A program made the position numbers and the translations under genes. This document shows, piece by piece, positions 60,561 to 64,000 of a stretch of 64,000 bases of DNA. The notes beneath the pieces were generated by a model. The model ran no database searches. It saw nothing but the letters and a program-made list of their open reading frames with translations, and was not told the origin of the DNA. The stretch is from Nymphaea colorata (taxonomy: Eukaryota > Streptophyta > Magnoliopsida > Nymphaeales > Nymphaeaceae), in assembly GCF_008831285.2 (NCBI RefSeq), contig NC_045138.2, forward strand, positions 186,001 to 250,000, written 5' to 3'. How positions within the stretch are numbered: the first letter of the stretch is position 1; every line of letters starts with the position of its first letter.

Positions 60561-61834
60561 ACCCACTCAGGTTCTGAAGCAGTAATGCATGCCGGGGTCA
60601 TATATATATTAATTTGAAGTGAAGTATTCAATTCAAATGGACGAGTTCTTGAATTTCCTCAACAACTTGTTCAATGTAAGTCATCATGCAACTCTTTTCT
60701 TTCTTTTGATTCTCCAAAAAAAAACTAGAACCTAATATTCCCACGTGAGGTATTTATAATTGAATTGCTTAAGAAAATCAGATAATTAAAAAAACATCTT
60801 ATCAAGAAATCTGATTATATTCAGATTTAAGAAATGACATTCAATTGGATCCTGATTGTAATTTGGTTCTAAATAAGTATTTGAAAAAATTGTATTTGGT
60901 TGTAAATTCAGGTTTAAACAACTATTCTATATACAATATCCATATATTTTGGAAGTTAGTTTTTCAATAGCATCATTTTGCAGTTCGGGATCTGGTTTCA
61001 TATTTAAAAGTTTGATTATGAATTTAAAAATAGGATAAAGTTCAGATTATGAACCTAAAGACTTTTGATCAAAACGGTTTTAAAATTTTTAATCATCTCG
61101 CAACATCTGACAATCTTTTGATTTTAAAGATCTACCAAATTGAGTTGAGTTGCTAAAGCTTATAGCATTAAGAATCATTGTGAAATGAGTAATGATTTTT
61201 TTTGAAAAATTCAACATGTTTATCGTTGATATCTTGATTAGAGAACATGCATTAAAACAAATATTTGAAATAGCAACCCATGTTTTTCAAAGGGGTAAAA
61301 GTTTAACGTCTCAAATTGCTACTTTTTTTAATTACAATTTGAACCTATTTTTTTGGGAATGTTTTTTTTTTAATTTAATTTGATTATCTTAGATGGGAAA
61401 TTCCTGCCAATGAATTTTCCTTTTTATTACCTTGCCGAAGCTAACTGAGCTTGGCATATAGCGTGAATTGAGGGATCCGGTTGGGCCTCTCTTGATCCGA
61501 ATGGGCCGGTGGACATGGCGTCTGAACTCAGATCCAGGAGCTCGTAAAGTGCCCGAACCGACCCATCCCGACTCTGCTCTTGCATGGTAATGGGCCACGT
61601 CATCAAAGTATCTGAAATGGATACGATTCTGGCGTCCTGATCCGATTTAATTTTCCATGGTTTGGAATGTTGAAATAGACAGTGCCCTTTCTCTAGTTTG
61701 CATATTTGGGTTCAATGAATTGGGAAGCTAGTAATTTATCCGTATGGATCTACTTGGATTTGGGTTGGATTTAGGACTAAAAAGCCATTTGAACCTGAAT
61801 CGGATATGGTCCAACTAATTTAAAATCAAGTCTG
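60561..61834. other. AT-rich intergenic DNA
   Basis: No gene, RNA or complete element recognised. Confidence 0.6.
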
Positions 61835-62260
61835 GGCATCAGGCCGGCCCGGCCTGGCCCAGCTCGGCTCGACTCGGCTCGATAAGTAATCGGACTTGGG
61901 ACAGCATGACACCCAAAACCTGGGCCCGGGTCCAGCCCGATAAGGAGTCAGGCTTAGGCCAGCCCGACACTTGAAACCCGGGCCCAGGCCCAGCTTGACA
62001 CATAAAACCTAAGCCCAAGCCTGGTTCGGGACTGGTCTGATTAAATTAAAAAATATATATTTTTAATATAAAATACTATATATATATATGAAATTAATCA
62101 TAATAAAATATTACAATTATATATACAAATCAATAAACTTTACATTAAAAGAATATTATCGGGCCAAACCTGTCTTATCGGGACCACTTGGGCCGGCCCG
62201 AAGCCCTTTTTTCCGGGCTCGAGCCCAAGCACGAGTCTGGCCGGGTACCGAACAACTACT
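61835..62260. repeat. Large diverged copy of the GGGTGGGC MITE family
   Basis: From CTGGGCATCAGGCCGGCCCGG to GAGTCTGGCCGGGTACCG. GC-rich blocks with repeated CCCGGGCCCAG and GCCCGACAC strings surround an AT core (62045-62150). No target duplication was found. Confidence 0.65.
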
Positions 62261-63188
62261 ACAAGGCAAAACTGAATACCTAATCTCATTATGATTATTA
62301 GTCAGATTTCGTTTTCTTGCTTAATTCATTAATTTGTCAAAATATATTCAAGTTATTGACCATTGTGAGGAGGCAAGGATGTAAATCACACTTGGAAGGG
62401 ATGACAAAGAGTTGGGTTATCTGGATTCATTTAATTGTATTTGAAAAGAAAAATGAGATTGCATTAGCAACACTAGATTCAGATTTAGAATGAAGACTCT
62501 AATTAAATCCAAATGGAAGTCCCTGACCCGTCAAAAGTTCGAACCCAGACCGTAAGCAAATGTCAGATCTTATGCAGGATCCAGATCTGGCTTTAAATCA
62601 GGTCAGAATCCCAAGATCCTTCTTGTGTCTTCGTACCATCAAATAACTTCTCAGAGACTCTTCGGTTAAAGGAACAATGTGGTCTTAGAAGAGATGGTAA
62701 AGAAACATACTTTATCTTCTTGTCCTGGGAAAGCATGGTGTGATAATGCCCAATCATTAGTTAATGAATTTAAAAAATTTATTAGAAATTAGACTAAGTT
62801 TTTGCCTCAAGGAACATAGGATAGGAGGGCATTTAAAAAAACATATCTCTAGTTCGATTCTCATGGTGGGATGCCTCCACATCTTACCATGGTGGAGTAT
62901 GATGCATAGGTTGAAGGGTATACCATTGCGATCGCTGATGTCTATGATGCTCAGGACCTTGAAGGTATGGAAACACAGAGGAAAACAAGTGGAAGGATGC
63001 TTTGGGCCTTTTTTCCATGTCATGGGTTGTTAAACTCTTGCTCACCAAAAATTAGACTATGTTTCTTACCAACTTCACTTACCGCTCTAAGGGGCTCACT
63101 CCCGGCTGGACTAAGATACAACACATGACTCTACAAAGGGGTTACAAGTGGATAAAGATCTGTGGATACATCGAGGGGAGAGGCAGTG
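62261..63188. other. Intergenic DNA
   Basis: No recognised gene. Short open frames at 62757-63033 on both strands look like chance. Confidence 0.5.
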
Positions 63189-63513
63189 TTAGGGGTGGGC
63201 ATCGGGCCGGGTCGGCCCGTCGGGCCCGAAACCCGGGCCCAACCCAGCCTGATGGGGGAAAGCGGCGAGCGAGATGGGGAGCGGAGAGGGAGAGGGAGAC
63301 GGGAAGGGACTCAGGGAGAGGGAGAGCCGGAGCGGAGAGGGGGAGAGGGAGACGGGGAGTGGAGAGGGAGACGGAGAGGGGGAGGGGGAGCGGAGTGAGA
63401 GCGGGAGCGGAGACGAGAAGGAGGGGGAGTGGGAGATGGACTCACGGAGGGCGGGAGTCGGGCCGCCGCTGGGCCGGCCTATCGGGCCCGGGCCCGGCCC
63501 GATGCCCAAGCTT
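63189..63513. mobile_element. GGGTGGGC-family hAT-like MITE carrying a GGAGAGGGAGACGG minisatellite
   Basis: 325 bp, from TTAGGGGTGGGCATCGGGCC to GGCCCGATGCCCAAGCTT, with inverted ends. The flanks AGGCAGTG (63181-63188) and AGGCGGTG (63514-63521) agree at 7 of 8. Instead of the family's AT core, 63270-63440 holds imperfect repeats of GGAGAGGGAGACGGG-type sequence. Confidence 0.85.
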
Positions 63514-63521
63514 AGGCGGTG

Positions 63522-64000
63522 CAGTTTGGGTCAACAAAAATGTGTTAGTTTTTATAAGGGCTTTTTGGCAATAAGAACATTTTGTAACAGTTTCATTTTG
63601 GGGCAGATTCATATTCTCTTGGCCAAACAAACTCATATTGTAACATATGTTCAAGAACATGTATATGAAATCAGCTGAACAAAGTAACACAATTTCTTCT
63701 ATCTTGGTGTAAGATATAAGGAACTGTTGGCGATCCAAGCTAACTTGGGCGATTTCCGAGACACTGGTGAGTTTGCCAACTATGATCCCAACTGTTAAAA
63801 ATCAAACGCGAAACATAACGGACAGAACAGACACATGTTCTGTGGGAATCAAAAGTCGGATAGAACTGATACTGCATTCCCTTCCTTAAAAACTGTCAAA
63901 CAGTGAACAGAGAACTGGTGTGTGCATTTTTTCTGGAGTACAGAACGTCCTATTCGTTTTGTCCCATGAATTACGAAAAAAAAAATCTTTTACCGAGTGA
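63522..64000. other. Window end, nothing recognised
   Basis: AT-rich DNA without a supported gene or repeat. Confidence 0.5.

Noticed and set aside
63059-63678. 134-171 aa Gly/Arg/Glu-rich frames
   Set aside because: They come from the GGAGAGGGAGACGG minisatellite inside a MITE.

Overview
The window is nuclear DNA of a flowering plant. The evidence is spliced genes with GT-AG introns up to about 3 kb, plant gene families (a YUCCA auxin-biosynthesis flavin monooxygenase, a plant-type PP2C phosphatase, a plant FAM32A homologue and a PPR fragment), many long (AT)n and (GA)n microsatellites, and a dense population of small transposons and LTR-element relics. I cannot name the species. All gene structures below were read by eye from splice sites and protein family motifs.

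Layout. 1-3.6 kb is intergenic. 3.7-14.7 kb is an intact protein phosphatase 2C gene on the minus strand (8 coding exons, 274 aa, with a possible alternative C-terminal exon); its introns carry a MITE-like element and an LTR relic. 14.9-19.06 kb is AT-rich intergenic DNA with a hAT-like MITE. 19.06-22.09 kb is a non-autonomous LTR retrotransposon in minus orientation, with both LTRs, primer-binding site and polypurine tract. 22.3-25.3 kb is a FAM32A-like gene on the plus strand that appears broken by a 2-base frameshift and loss of its usual stop. 26.45-33.76 kb is an intact YUCCA gene on the minus strand (4 exons, 386 aa). Its third intron holds a composite repeat with five consecutive palindromes or hairpins, two triplicated ~40 bp tandem repeats and a decayed PPR gene fragment.

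33.8-64 kb has no intact gene that I can recognise. It contains the YUCCA upstream region and further diverged copies of that region at 47.2-48.9 kb and 49.26-50.04 kb, so promoter-like sequence has been copied without the coding sequence. It also contains a dead hAT transposase gene (39.2-41.9 kb) interrupted by a ~1 kb purine/pyrimidine-strand repeat, an LTR-retrotransposon relic region (43.4-46.1 kb), and several families of short elements whose ends I could fix by 8-bp target-site duplications, which is diagnostic of hAT-type transposition.

The two intact genes are unrelated in function: PP2C is a Mg/Mn-dependent Ser/Thr phosphatase, and YUCCA makes indole-3-acetic acid from indole-3-pyruvate. 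Most of the remaining sequence is explained by transposons, especially hAT-like MITEs, and by local segmental duplication.
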